The notes: generated from the letters alone by a model not told the origin. DNA of 17,180 nucleotides from Bacillota bacterium (GCA_023422115.1 JAEZSA010000099.1:1-17180); one strand, 5' to 3'; counted from the stretch's first letter, positions 1-7,942 are shown. Translations and numbers: made by a program.

Positions 1-574
1 ATACTTGACTACCTCCATTAAATGTTACCACGTTTTCCCTTGACCCCCACTTTGCATATAAGGTAATTGCTTCTGCAACAACTGTTGTAAATGAGAATTC
101 ATGTTTCAGTTCTACATCTGTAAACCAACCACCAAAAATATAACCTTCTTTAGTTGGATTACTTGGTCGTGAAATCTTTGAATTCTTCGTTATTACTTGA
201 TCTTGGACTTCACTTCCACCATTTGTTTCAAATGTAATTGTAATATCTGGATATTTTTCTAATAACACTACAGTCATTAAGTCTAATTTTCCTTCATAAC
301 GAACATACACATTATGAACCCCTGGCTTTTTTAATTTTTCCAAAGCGTCAGCCGATAGCATACTCTTACCAACTGATTTTTTATAACTAGTATTATCAGT
401 TCGATGAACGATAATTTCAATATTAGACAGCACAAAATCACCAACAGTTACCTCAGTAGGAATTGTCGTTTTATCTACTTCAATTGATTCAATGGTGCTT
501 GTGACATTGATACATCCTGTTGCTATAAACAATATTGCAATAATTGAAATAAAGCCTATTATTCTTTTTACCAT
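1..574 (-). CDS. Surface lipoprotein with InlB-type repeats, C-terminus cut by window edge
   Basis: Translating the minus strand from the ATG at 574-572 gives 191 residues open to the window edge. A hydrophobic signal segment (residues 5-19) runs into a lipobox-like ATGC, so Cys21 is the likely lipidated residue and the protein should be anchored outside the membrane. Residues 22-110 are an unrecognised linker or domain. Residues 111-176 match the Listeria-Bacteroides (InlB B-repeat, Flg_new) pattern: TFETNGGS, then PTKEGYIFGGWF, then ITLYAKW. A second copy starts at about residue 182 (VVTFNGGS) and is cut off. Such repeats form small beta-rich modules in surface proteins of gut and host-associated Gram-positives. 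The start is supported by AAAGGAG about 7 bases upstream. The gene is separated from dnaI by a terminator and has its own promoter. Adhesion or stalk function is inference. Confidence 0.85.
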   Translation of the reverse strand, partial: MVKRIIGFISIIAILFIATGCINVTSTIESIEVDKTTIPTEVTVGDFVLSNIEIIVHRTDNTSYKKSVGKSMLSADALEKLKKPGVHNVYVRYEGKLDLMTVVLLEKYPDITITFETNGGSEVQDQVITKNSKISRPSNPTKEGYIFGGWFTDVELKHEFSFTTVVAEAITLYAKWGSRENVVTFNGGSQV

Positions 575-615
575 AAAGAACTCCTTTATATCATACAAGT
601 ATAATTACTCACTTT

Positions 616-644
616 ATTATATAACATTTTTATTTTTTTTGAAA
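616..644 (-). promoter_or_regulatory. Promoter of the InlB-repeat lipoprotein gene
   Basis: On the minus strand a TTTCAA -35 box (639-644) is followed after 17 bases by a perfect TATAAT -10 box (616-621). This puts transcription start near 609 and leaves a leader of about 35 bases before the ATG at 574. The region is very AT-rich, so the -35 assignment is weaker than the -10. Confidence 0.6.
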
Positions 645-708
645 GATTTTTTTTATATATAGAAAACAAGTAACTTTTGTTTTTTTCTAAATATCAGATT
701 CATGAAAG

Positions 709-742
709 AAAAAAATAAAAAAGCACAATGTTTGTTGTGCTT
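709..742 (-). terminator. Rho-independent terminator after dnaI
   Basis: Read on the minus strand, AAGCACAA (742-735) pairs with TTGTGCTT (728-721) around a 6-base loop and is followed by a long U-rich tract (720-709). It begins 6 bases after the dnaI stop codon and closes the replication gene cluster. Confidence 0.93.
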
Positions 743-747
743 CATTT

Positions 748-1593
748 TCATTCATTATCTCGATAATTTTTATCTACCAATTCAATTGGTTGCATAAGGT
801 AGCGAATTCTTTCAATAATACGATGACCCTTCATCACATCTTGTTCATTATTCGTTTCACTAAAATGTTTACTTAATTCATTTAAGCTTAGGTTAGATGT
901 CATAAATACTGGTAATTCATTATCCATACGATATTGCAATAGTGGTGATAACACATCATCACGAATAAAAGGAGTGTTGTTTTCGCTACCAATATCATCT
1001 AAAAACAAGATGTCAATTGTTTTTAACTCGGCAATTATTTCCTCCATGTTGGTATACATAGCACTTTTGATTTGTCTCATTAAATCAGGATAACCCGCAT
1101 AAATAATCTTTACTCCTTTTTTCTCTAAACGTTTTGCTAGATACTTTAATAGGAACGATTTTCCACTACCAAAGTCGCCATATAGATAAATTCCTTTTAT
1201 TTTTTTCCCTTTTTCATAGTTATTAATAAAGTTTTTTATCGCTGATAAGATAATAATTCTATTATCATTAATCTCTGGTTCTTTATTCTCGCCATTACTA
1301 CAATAAAGAAATTTAATTGGATACATTGCTTCATTTACAACATAAGGGCAATCTTTATAAATAACTTTTATTTGTCCATCCTCATATCTGAGTTTGGTTA
1401 TCATGTGGTGTACACTTGATGTACAGAGTAGTTTCCCTAAGCATTTCTGGCAAACTGCTGTATTTGTTTTGTGTAAATACAAGTCAGAAAAATTATCACT
1501 AATTTGCTCATCGGTTAATTGATATTTCTCACAAAAATCCATTACATCTTTACTTTTCAATAGTTCTTTTTTTAACTTGTCTATTGGTTTCAT
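748..1593 (-). CDS. dnaI: Primosomal protein DnaI, helicase loader
   Basis: 281 residues, close to the usual size of Bacilli DnaI. DnaI is the AAA+ ATPase that, together with DnaB and DnaD, loads the replicative helicase at the origin and at restarted forks. The N-terminal part has a zinc-site pattern with Cys48, Cys51, a histidine at 62 or 63 and Cys82, as in the DnaI regulatory domain. The AAA+ part shows Walker A GDFGSGKS (139-146), Walker B ILFLDDIG (195-202), a sensor-1 type TSN (232-234) and an arginine-rich stretch near 258-264 that fits an arginine finger. Its ATG overlaps the end of dnaB by 4 bases, so the two are translationally coupled. It is the last gene of the cluster, followed by a terminator. 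The stop is TGA. Confidence 0.95.
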   Translation of the reverse strand: MKPIDKLKKELLKSKDVMDFCEKYQLTDEQISDNFSDLYLHKTNTAVCQKCLGKLLCTSSVHHMITKLRYEDGQIKVIYKDCPYVVNEAMYPIKFLYCSNGENKEPEINDNRIIILSAIKNFINNYEKGKKIKGIYLYGDFGSGKSFLLKYLAKRLEKKGVKIIYAGYPDLMRQIKSAMYTNMEEIIAELKTIDILFLDDIGSENNTPFIRDDVLSPLLQYRMDNELPVFMTSNLSLNELSKHFSETNNEQDVMKGHRIIERIRYLMQPIELVDKNYRDNE

Positions 1594-2855
1594 TTTTCTT
1601 CCGCCTTGAATTCTTTCTTTAGTTCTGCCAATATCTTTTCCTTATCCTCATCAGACATCTTTTCTTGAGCAACATTTTTATATTTATCCGTATATTTCTT
1701 TAACCATTCCGGTGTATCTTTCACATTCTTACTATATTTCTTTTGTTTAGGTTTGTTGATATAGATTATGGCTGCTTGAGCAGAATTAATTCCTGCTCGT
1801 TTCCAAGTTGCAGCTATTTTTTCAAAATAGCTTGCTCCAGGAAGTTCTCCTTTTTTTTCATAATTGACGTAAAGAATCATCGCATTAATTACTTCTTGAG
1901 GTAATCCCGTTGTGCGTTGCAAATCTTCAAACATTGCTAACTCACTGTTGGTTGCTTTCATTCCATTAATACTTTCCAAAAGAGAAGCTAAACCGATTTT
2001 TTGCAGCGTGTCAACCATAGTCAACATATTTTCATCTTGATCACTAGCTAGATATGAATCTGGTGTTTTGGTAACAAATTTAGCTGGTTTATTTTTATTT
2101 TTCAAACTATAGATTGCTCGTGCATGTTTTGAAATATCTTGAGGCTTTAAATCTTGATCAAGTTCAACTGCCCTCATTAAAGCTTCTTTCATCTCTTCTT
2201 CGTTTAAATTAAAATTATAACTGATTTTTAAAATCTCATTTTTAAATTTTTCATCATCAAAGATTAATGGATCAAAGAAACTTGAATCAAAGCTCAATTT
2301 AAAATAGGCATAATCAAAGCTCTCATTTTTTATTGTGATATCATATCTATTCTTGTTTAAAAAAGGTTGTGGTAAGACTTTGTCTAGATCTAACACTGTT
2401 CGTTTGAATACTTCATCAAAGCTCTTACTGATATCTTTATAACCAACATTTTTGCTTTTCTTCTTCATCAATACTGTCTTTTCATACTCAACAGATCCTA
2501 TTTGACTCTGTAAGAAAGAAGATAATAGAGTGTTTTCAAAGAAAAATTCAGCCAATAAAGGACGTTGTAATTGAAATATATAGCTATCTTTTGTGTCATT
2601 ATAAAAGCAAGAAATAAGAGCAACTCCTTGGAGCTTATCCATTGCCTTTTTTAATTGTGAGGTGTTTCCAAGATTTAGATTATCAAGCAACCTTTTTATT
2701 TGGTATTGTTCTTTATCATCTAATGTGCTCAAAACAAAATATAGACCAAAACTATCGATACCAATCAATGGTAAGTAAAGTTGACTTAAAACGAAGATAT
2801 CATCTCCCCCTAAGCAAAAGTTTTTTTGAGTTTTAAAGGTGTTATGGATTTCCAT
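1590..2855 (-). CDS. dnaB: Replication initiation and membrane attachment protein DnaB (DnaD/DnaB family)
   Basis: 421 residues. This is the Bacilli DnaB helicase-loading protein, not the helicase that E. coli calls DnaB. It acts after DnaA and DnaD to bring the DnaI-helicase complex to the origin. The N-terminal 110 residues (FVLSQLYLPLIGIDSFGLY and following) resemble the winged-helix oligomerisation region of the family. The C-terminal domain at about 295-365 ends with the diagnostic YxxxIxxxW motif (Tyr343, Ile347, Trp351). The tail after 366 is highly charged and probably disordered. The assignment is strengthened by dnaI following with a 4-base overlap. The start ATG has GGGAG about 8 bases upstream, just after the unknown gene that ends at 2877. 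Confidence 0.93.
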   Translation of the reverse strand: MEIHNTFKTQKNFCLGGDDIFVLSQLYLPLIGIDSFGLYFVLSTLDDKEQYQIKRLLDNLNLGNTSQLKKAMDKLQGVALISCFYNDTKDSYIFQLQRPLLAEFFFENTLLSSFLQSQIGSVEYEKTVLMKKKSKNVGYKDISKSFDEVFKRTVLDLDKVLPQPFLNKNRYDITIKNESFDYAYFKLSFDSSFFDPLIFDDEKFKNEILKISYNFNLNEEEMKEALMRAVELDQDLKPQDISKHARAIYSLKNKNKPAKFVTKTPDSYLASDQDENMLTMVDTLQKIGLASLLESINGMKATNSELAMFEDLQRTTGLPQEVINAMILYVNYEKKGELPGASYFEKIAATWKRAGINSAQAAIIYINKPKQKKYSKNVKDTPEWLKKYTDKYKNVAQEKMSDEDKEKILAELKKEFKAEEK

Positions 2856-2876
2856 AATTTGGCTCCCTTCATGATA

Positions 2877-3242
2877 TTATTTGTATAAACTTACCCCTTT
2901 AAATGGTAATTTACTATCTAAATACTTATAAATTCGATCGATAATTTTTATTGCTTTACCTAAAGGTAACATTTTATAAGTAGTGACATTTAAATCAACT
3001 GCTGTTTCTGTTGGACGAGGACTAATAACAACCACGGTGCAAGAGTACTCAGGGCATTCATAAAATATCTCACAAAAATTTTCGTTTTTGGCTTTTAATA
3101 CTCCTTTTTCAACAGCGATTAATTCTTCAACAATCTTCTTCACTTCTTCATTTCGCGCCCGATAATATCTTGTTCTTAGATTTTCTAAATAATGATTTTC
3201 ACCAGTTTCAAAATTATTTGAAAAATAATCTCTAAATTTCAT
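2877..3242 (-). CDS. Conserved-looking protein of unknown function between coaE and dnaB
   Basis: 121 residues from the ATG at 3242. I do not recognise the family. This start is preferred over an in-frame start at 3278 because GAGGAG lies 7 bases upstream of it and it overlaps the coaE stop by only 11 bases; the longer start would overlap by 47. The protein looks soluble, with no signal or membrane segment. It has a basic, aromatic N-terminal half (RTRYYRARNEEVKKIVEEL, residues 23-41), a middle beta-like part with two cysteines (Cys57, Cys63) and the hydrophobic strand CTVVVISPRPTETAVDL (68-84), then an amphipathic helix (95-112) and the ending LPFKGVSLY. In B. subtilis nrdR lies at the corresponding place upstream of dnaB, but the CxxC zinc ribbon and ATP-cone of NrdR are absent here. 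Coupled translation with coaE and dnaB suggests a housekeeping role, which is inference. Confidence 0.75.
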   Translation of the reverse strand: MKFRDYFSNNFETGENHYLENLRTRYYRARNEEVKKIVEELIAVEKGVLKAKNENFCEIFYECPEYSCTVVVISPRPTETAVDLNVTTYKMLPLGKAIKIIDRIYKYLDSKLPFKGVSLYK

Positions 3243-3834
3243 TTGCTTTCTCCTCGATTTCCTGTAATATTTTGTCAATTTTCTTATTTAATTGTTCTTG
3301 TCCATCAATCTCATTGTCAATAATAAAATGTGCTTTCTGCTTTTTTATTTCCAGTGGTAGCTGACTAGCAATTTTTAGTAAAGCTAGTTTTTTATCTATT
3401 TTATCACGATTGATTAGCCGTTCCAACTGCTTTTCTTCAGAAGTGTAAACTACAATAATGAAATCAAACATTTTCTCAATATTCGCTTCATAAAGTAAGG
3501 GAACGCTGATAAAAAAAAGTTCTTTTTTCTTTGTTTGAGCGATTTTTTGCCTCATCTTATTGATCACAAAAGGATGAATGAGATTTTCCAATAATCTTTT
3601 TTTATCCGGATTTTGAAAAACGATTCTTCCCAATTTATTGCGATTGATGGATTGATTTTTATTTAATATTCCATCCCCAAAAGCAACCACAGTTTTTTGA
3701 TAGACTTCAGTATTCCGATATAATGCTTGATGAGCGATAACATCGGCATCAATAACGCGATATCCCTTATCTTTAATTATCTTTTCAACATAGGTCTTTC
3801 CTGTTGCAATAGAACCAGTAATTCCAATGATCAT
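3232..3834 (-). CDS. coaE: Dephospho-CoA kinase
   Basis: 200 residues, full length for the family. It phosphorylates the 3'-hydroxyl of the ribose of dephospho-CoA with ATP, the last step of coenzyme A synthesis in the cytosol. The P-loop is at residues 7-14 (GSIATGKT). It is followed by the family motif DADVIAH (30-36), the HPFV segment near 87-90, VPLLYE (111-116) and the C-terminal IIDN (171-174). The ATG at 3834 lies 4 bases after the mutM stop, and the GAGGTGAG ribosome binding site sits within the end of mutM. The 3' end overlaps the following unknown gene by 11 bases. The polA-mutM-coaE neighbourhood is usual in Bacilli. Confidence 0.95.
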   Translation of the reverse strand: MIIGITGSIATGKTYVEKIIKDKGYRVIDADVIAHQALYRNTEVYQKTVVAFGDGILNKNQSINRNKLGRIVFQNPDKKRLLENLIHPFVINKMRQKIAQTKKKELFFISVPLLYEANIEKMFDFIIVVYTSEEKQLERLINRDKIDKKLALLKIASQLPLEIKKQKAHFIIDNEIDGQEQLNKKIDKILQEIEEKANEI

Positions 3835-3838
3835 TCTC

Positions 3839-4666
3839 TCACCTCATTTGTTGGCATTTCTTACAATAATATGTTCCTCTACCCCCAACGAATTCCTTAG
3901 TAATTTGTTCCCCACAAATACTACATTTTTTCTGCATGTGAACCATTAATTCGTTTTGAAATCGTCCATTTATCTCGTGAGCATTTATAAATGTCCGAAT
4001 GGTAGTTCCTCCTAATGAAATGGCTTTTATTATAACCATTTTAGCACTATTTGCTATCTTTTCAAACTGCTCATCAGTAAGCGTATTTGCTGGTTGATGA
4101 GGATTTATTTGGGTATGAAAACAAACTTCGTTCGCATAAATGTTTCCCAATCCACTAATCTTTGTCTGATCTAATAAAAGAGTTTTAATCGGTCTAGTAC
4201 TCTTTTTTAACTTTTGTTTCAAATATTCCCCACTAAAATCGAGTTCCAATGGTTCTTTTCCTAACTGAGCCAGTGGTTTTTGGCGCATGACTTCTTGTAA
4301 ATTAGTCGTTTGAAATAAATCCATCGTTCCAAATTTTCTTGTGTCATGATATCGTAATGTCTTTCCACTTTTAAAATAAAAGATGACATGTTCATGCTTT
4401 GCTTTTTCTTCTCGATTCTTTATAAAATACTTGCCTTCCATCCGCAAATGAGAAACTAGAATTAAATTACTGAAAATAAAAATTAAATACTTTCCTTTCC
4501 TTGTAATATCGATACTTTTTTGACCTACTAGACTCTTACAAAAATCAGAAACTGGTATATTTTGAATGATCCGATCATAATAAACCTTCACTTCAGTTAT
4601 TTCTTCACCTACGATGAGTTCTTTTAATCCCTTTTTTACGGTTTCGACTTCTGGAAGTTCAGGCAT
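3839..4666 (-). CDS. mutM: Formamidopyrimidine-DNA glycosylase
   Basis: 275 residues. A bifunctional glycosylase and AP lyase that removes 8-oxoguanine and formamidopyrimidines from DNA. The N-terminus is the canonical MPELPEVETV, with Pro2 as the Schiff-base nucleophile and Glu3 as the acid. A catalytic lysine lies in TRKGKYL (residues 55-61), and HLRMEGKY (73-80) supplies the lesion-side loop. The helix-two-turn-helix is at about 165-183 (LDQTKISGLGNIYANEV). The C-terminal zinc finger uses Cys248, Cys251, Cys268 and Cys271, with the conserved arginine of GGRGTYYC at 263. All active-site elements are present, so it should be functional. It starts 2 bases after the nitroreductase stop, with a poor GAGAAG-type ribosome binding site, so translation probably depends on coupling. 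Confidence 0.97.
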   Translation of the reverse strand: MPELPEVETVKKGLKELIVGEEITEVKVYYDRIIQNIPVSDFCKSLVGQKSIDITRKGKYLIFIFSNLILVSHLRMEGKYFIKNREEKAKHEHVIFYFKSGKTLRYHDTRKFGTMDLFQTTNLQEVMRQKPLAQLGKEPLELDFSGEYLKQKLKKSTRPIKTLLLDQTKISGLGNIYANEVCFHTQINPHQPANTLTDEQFEKIANSAKMVIIKAISLGGTTIRTFINAHEINGRFQNELMVHMQKKCSICGEQITKEFVGGRGTYYCKKCQQMR

Positions 4667-4668
4667 AG

Positions 4669-5175
4669 TTATATCTTCTCGTAGTGAATTCGACTTTCAT
4701 CAAATCGATCGATGGTTTGAAATGCTTCTTCTTGATCCGGATAGCCAAAGCCAATAACAGCAAATGGTTCAAATCGAGAAGGAATATGAAATGTACTACT
4801 TACAATGCTCATTCGTTCTGGATTAGGATATGTTCCACACCAACAAGAACCCACCTTTAGAGCAGTTGCTTGTAATAAGGCATTTTCAATTGCAGCTGAT
4901 AAATCTTGAGGATACATCAATTCAGTTTTTAAATTTTCTTTGTCTGTTAGAAAAATAATAATACAAGGAGCGCTTTCTAAAAACTTAGCATTTGTCGTTT
5001 GTTTTGCATATTCAATGATTTTTTCAGAATCTTGAATCACTAAAAAATGCCAAGGTTGTTGATTCTTAGCGCTCGGTGCTTGCATTGCTGCTTGAAGAAT
5101 ACTCTCAATAACCGTTTTATCAAGTGGTTTATCATTATATTTTCTAATGCTTCTTCGTATTCGAATCGTTTCCAT
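4669..5175 (-). CDS. Nitroreductase-family FMN oxidoreductase
   Basis: 168 residues, a compact member of the NfsA/FRP-like family that binds FMN and uses NAD(P)H to reduce nitro compounds, quinones or flavins. The natural substrate cannot be told from sequence. The FMN-binding pattern is clear: RRSIRKY (7-13) and APSAKNQQPW (33-42) at the N-terminus, a helix around 90-108, the glycine/cysteine segment VGSCWCG (108-114), and IGFGYP (141-146). The ATG has AGAGGT 7 bases upstream. It lies between polA and mutM, which are neighbours in many Bacilli, so it looks like an insertion into an ancestral pair, and it brings its own promoter. FMN dependence gives a loose metabolic link to the riboflavin transporter further right, but the genes are not close. 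Confidence 0.88.
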   Translation of the reverse strand: METIRIRRSIRKYNDKPLDKTVIESILQAAMQAPSAKNQQPWHFLVIQDSEKIIEYAKQTTNAKFLESAPCIIIFLTDKENLKTELMYPQDLSAAIENALLQATALKVGSCWCGTYPNPERMSIVSSTFHIPSRFEPFAVIGFGYPDQEEAFQTIDRFDESRIHYEKI

Positions 5176-5199
5176 GATTGTACCTCTTATTCTTTTTTT

Positions 5200-5229
5200 A
5201 TTATATCATGCTGATATCTAATATTACAA
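5200..5229 (-). promoter_or_regulatory. Internal promoter before the nitroreductase gene
   Basis: In the 81-base gap after polA the minus strand has TTGTAA (5224-5229), an 18-base spacer and TATAAT (5200-5205). A TG lies just before the -10 (TGATATAAT), giving an extended -10. No terminator hairpin is visible in this gap, so polA transcripts may also read through. This promoter would allow mutM to dnaI to be expressed independently of polA. Confidence 0.65.
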
Positions 5230-5256
5230 ATCTTTTATTACCTTTCATTTGGTTTT

Positions 5257-7899
5257 CTATTTTGCAAGAAACCAATTTTCGCCTGAATTTACATCAGCAA
5301 TTAACGGAACTTTTAAAGTAACTGCTGTTTCCATCACTTCTTTAATCAATATTTTTAGTGTTTCAACCTCATTCTTAGGACAATCAAAGACAAGTTCATC
5401 ATGAACCTGAGCAATTAATAACGCGTTTAGTTTTTGTTCTTTCATCTTGTCATATACTTTAACCATCGCAATTTTTATAATGTCAGCTGCCGTTCCTTGA
5501 ATTGGAGAGTTCATTGCAGTTCGTTCTCCAAACCCCCTCACATTAGCATTCTCACTTTTTATTTCTGGGAGATATCGACGACGATTAAACAATGTTAAAG
5601 AATATCCATTGGCTTTTGCTTCCGATACGAAGCGATCCAAACAAGCTTTTGCTTGATCATAAGTATAAAAATATTTGTTGATGTAAATGTTAGCTTCCAA
5701 AGGAGAAATATTTAGTGCTTCACTTAATCCCCATGCACTCATTCCATAAATAATACCAAAATTGATGGCTTTTGCAGCTCGTCGCATTTCTTTTGTCACG
5801 TCTTCGCGCTTTACATCGAAAATTTCACTCGCTGTTTGAGCATGAAAATCGATTGTATGTTTGAATGCATCAATCATTTTATCGTCTTCAGCTATGTGTG
5901 AAAGTACTCTAAGTTCAATTTGTGAATAGTCAGCACTAATAATAGAACCTCCTTCAAAACGGGAAACAAATACTTCACGAATAACTTGTCCTTCTTCCGT
6001 CCTAATTGGCATGTTTTGAATATTAGGTTCAATAGAAGATAATCGCCCGGTAGAAGTTAATGCTTGTTTATATAACGGATGAATAAATTGATTATTGTCT
6101 GTTACTTCGATAATACCATTTACATACGTTGATATTAATTTTACATATCCTCGATATTTTAAAATCAAACTGGCTATTTCATAATCCACCGCTAATTTTT
6201 CTAGTACATCGACATTTGTGGAAAAACCTGTTTTATTCTTTTTACCATGAGGTAATTTCATTTTTCCAAAAAGTATTTCTCCCAATTGTTTCGGGGAATT
6301 AATATTGAATTCTTCCCCAGCAAGCTCATAAATTTGTTTTGATATGACCTCTATATGTTGATTAAACTCTTTCCCAATGGCTTGTAAATGCTCGGTATCA
6401 ATCTTAAGACCCGACAATTCCATCTTTCCTAATACTTTTGCTAGATTTAGTTCTAGTTCTGACAAATACACAGCATCCATATCTTTAATTTTTTGGCGAA
6501 TGCTATCGTATAATCCGCTTACAATAATCGCTTTATTGATAGCATATTCACCATATACTTTCCCATCTGGAATTGCCATTTTAGTATTAGCCCCATAAAC
6601 ATTATCATAATAAGGTAAATCATTACTTATGAAATTATCAACAACTCTTTTAAAATCATCTGCACTATACGCTGGATTGATTAAATAACTATCGAGTAAT
6701 AGATCAAAAACAACCCCCTCTAGATTAATACTTTCTTGAGCAAGTACAACTAGTAATGTTTTATAATCAAAAGTCTTTTTTTCATAAGAAGCATCTTCAA
6801 GAAATTGTTTTACCTTCATCGAAGTACTAATTATCTTTTCGGTTATGAAATAGGCTTCTTTATCCATTAAGATTCCCAAACCAAGAAAATTTCCCTTATA
6901 ATAATTGCTTCCAAAAATTTCTGGAATTATAATGGATTGTTTTGAGAAATTGATTTTATTTATTTCATCAATACTATCGATGAAGTGCCAAACATGATTA
7001 TTCCCTTGTTTTTTTTCGATTGTTTGCTTGTTAATTCGTTTTAATAAAGAAGTGAATTCCATTTCTTGAAAGAAAGAAACCAATTCATCGATATTTATTT
7101 TACCTACAAGAAGCTCTTCTCGATTAATAGAAATCGATATATCCTTTTTTAAAGTAGCTAAATACTTGCATTGATAGGCAATCTCTTTTCCTTTTTCAAA
7201 AAGTTCTTTTGTCTTACCTTTTAATTCAGAAAGGTGTTGGTAAATATTCTCTATACTTTGATATTCGCTTAATAATTTAATCGCAGTTTTTTCTCCTATC
7301 CCTTTAATACCAGGAAGATTATCAGAAGGATCTCCAACAAGCCCTTTATAATCTACCATTTGATGAGGATAAAAGCCCATCTTCTCATAAAAATTTTCAC
7401 AATTAAATTCCTCTAATTCTCCAACACCTTTTCTTGTTAGACAAACCTTTATTTTTCCATTAACCAATTGCAACAAATCTTTATCGCCACTAATAATTTT
7501 AATCTCTTTAAAATTATCATATTGAAGTGTTGCCATTGTTGCAATCAAATCATCTGCTTCATATTCCAAACTTTCTAATCTTTTAATCTTTAAAATATCC
7601 AAATACTTTTTAATTAATGGAATTTGTTCTCTCAACTCATCTGGAAGTTTTGCTCTTGTTCCTTTATATTCTTGATATTCTTGATGACGAAATGTTTGTT
7701 TCCCCGCATCAAAAGCAACAAAAACATACTCATTGTTTTCTTCAAGCAATTTAGTTAACATATTAGAAAAACCAAATAAGGCATTTGTATATTGCCCCTT
7801 ACTAGTTTGCATTAAATTTCCTGTATAAGCTGTTGCATAATAGGAGCGAAACATTAAACTGTTTCCATCTATTAAAATTATTTTTTTATCGTTACTCAT
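5257..7899 (-). CDS. polA: DNA polymerase I with degenerate 3'-5' exonuclease domain
   Basis: 880 residues, three-domain polymerase for Okazaki-fragment processing and repair synthesis. The N-terminal 5'-3' exonuclease is intact: ILIDGNS (8-14), EADDLIA (114-120), SGDKDLL (137-143), VGDPSDNLPGIKGIGEKTA (188-206). The polymerase domain has TSTGRLSS (615-622), motif A with Asp657 in ADYSQIELR, motif B with Lys710, Phe714 and Tyr718, and motif C QVHDELVF with His833-Asp834-Glu835. The middle domain (about 300-465) keeps the fold-like pattern, but the exonuclease metal ligands look lost: the DxE of motif I is replaced by IPEIFG (324-330) and the YxxxD of motif III reads YGEYAINKA (449-457). Proofreading is therefore probably absent, as in Taq and Bst Pol I. 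The ATG has AAGGAG 8 bases upstream; the promoter is not clear. Confidence 0.97.
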   Translation of the reverse strand: MSNDKKIILIDGNSLMFRSYYATAYTGNLMQTSKGQYTNALFGFSNMLTKLLEENNEYVFVAFDAGKQTFRHQEYQEYKGTRAKLPDELREQIPLIKKYLDILKIKRLESLEYEADDLIATMATLQYDNFKEIKIISGDKDLLQLVNGKIKVCLTRKGVGELEEFNCENFYEKMGFYPHQMVDYKGLVGDPSDNLPGIKGIGEKTAIKLLSEYQSIENIYQHLSELKGKTKELFEKGKEIAYQCKYLATLKKDISISINREELLVGKINIDELVSFFQEMEFTSLLKRINKQTIEKKQGNNHVWHFIDSIDEINKINFSKQSIIIPEIFGSNYYKGNFLGLGILMDKEAYFITEKIISTSMKVKQFLEDASYEKKTFDYKTLLVVLAQESINLEGVVFDLLLDSYLINPAYSADDFKRVVDNFISNDLPYYDNVYGANTKMAIPDGKVYGEYAINKAIIVSGLYDSIRQKIKDMDAVYLSELELNLAKVLGKMELSGLKIDTEHLQAIGKEFNQHIEVISKQIYELAGEEFNINSPKQLGEILFGKMKLPHGKKNKTGFSTNVDVLEKLAVDYEIASLILKYRGYVKLISTYVNGIIEVTDNNQFIHPLYKQALTSTGRLSSIEPNIQNMPIRTEEGQVIREVFVSRFEGGSIISADYSQIELRVLSHIAEDDKMIDAFKHTIDFHAQTASEIFDVKREDVTKEMRRAAKAINFGIIYGMSAWGLSEALNISPLEANIYINKYFYTYDQAKACLDRFVSEAKANGYSLTLFNRRRYLPEIKSENANVRGFGERTAMNSPIQGTAADIIKIAMVKVYDKMKEQKLNALLIAQVHDELVFDCPKNEVETLKILIKEVMETAVTLKVPLIADVNSGENWFLAK

Positions 7900-7917
7900 A
7901 ATTATTCTCCTTATTTT

Positions 7918-7942
7918 ATTTTATCATATTTTACGATAAAAT
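7918..7942 (-). promoter_or_regulatory. Inverted repeat overlapping the probable polA promoter
   Basis: ATTTTATC (7918-7925) is the exact inverted complement of GATAAAAT (7935-7942), with a 9-base spacer. On the minus strand the downstream arm contains an extended -10-like TGATAAAAT (TAAAAT at 7918-7923), about 20 bases before the polA start, but no convincing -35 box is found 16-18 bases upstream. It could be an operator or chance symmetry in AT-rich DNA. The rest of the 7900-8186 intergenic region holds the divergent lipoprotein promoter and leader. Confidence 0.35.

Noticed and set aside
2642..2836. Plus-strand frames opposite dnaB and similar ones opposite polA, natA, natB and the glycosidase gene
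   Set aside because: All lie antisense to well-supported genes, lack start signals and have no recognisable domain.
3243..3278. Longer start of the unknown gene between coaE and dnaB
   Set aside because: It would overlap coaE by 47 bases; the ATG at 3242 has GAGGAG in the right place.
5176..5256. Terminator or small gene between polA and the nitroreductase gene
   Set aside because: No stable hairpin with a U tract is visible, and the only ATG-led frame is about 15 codons long and overlaps the promoter.
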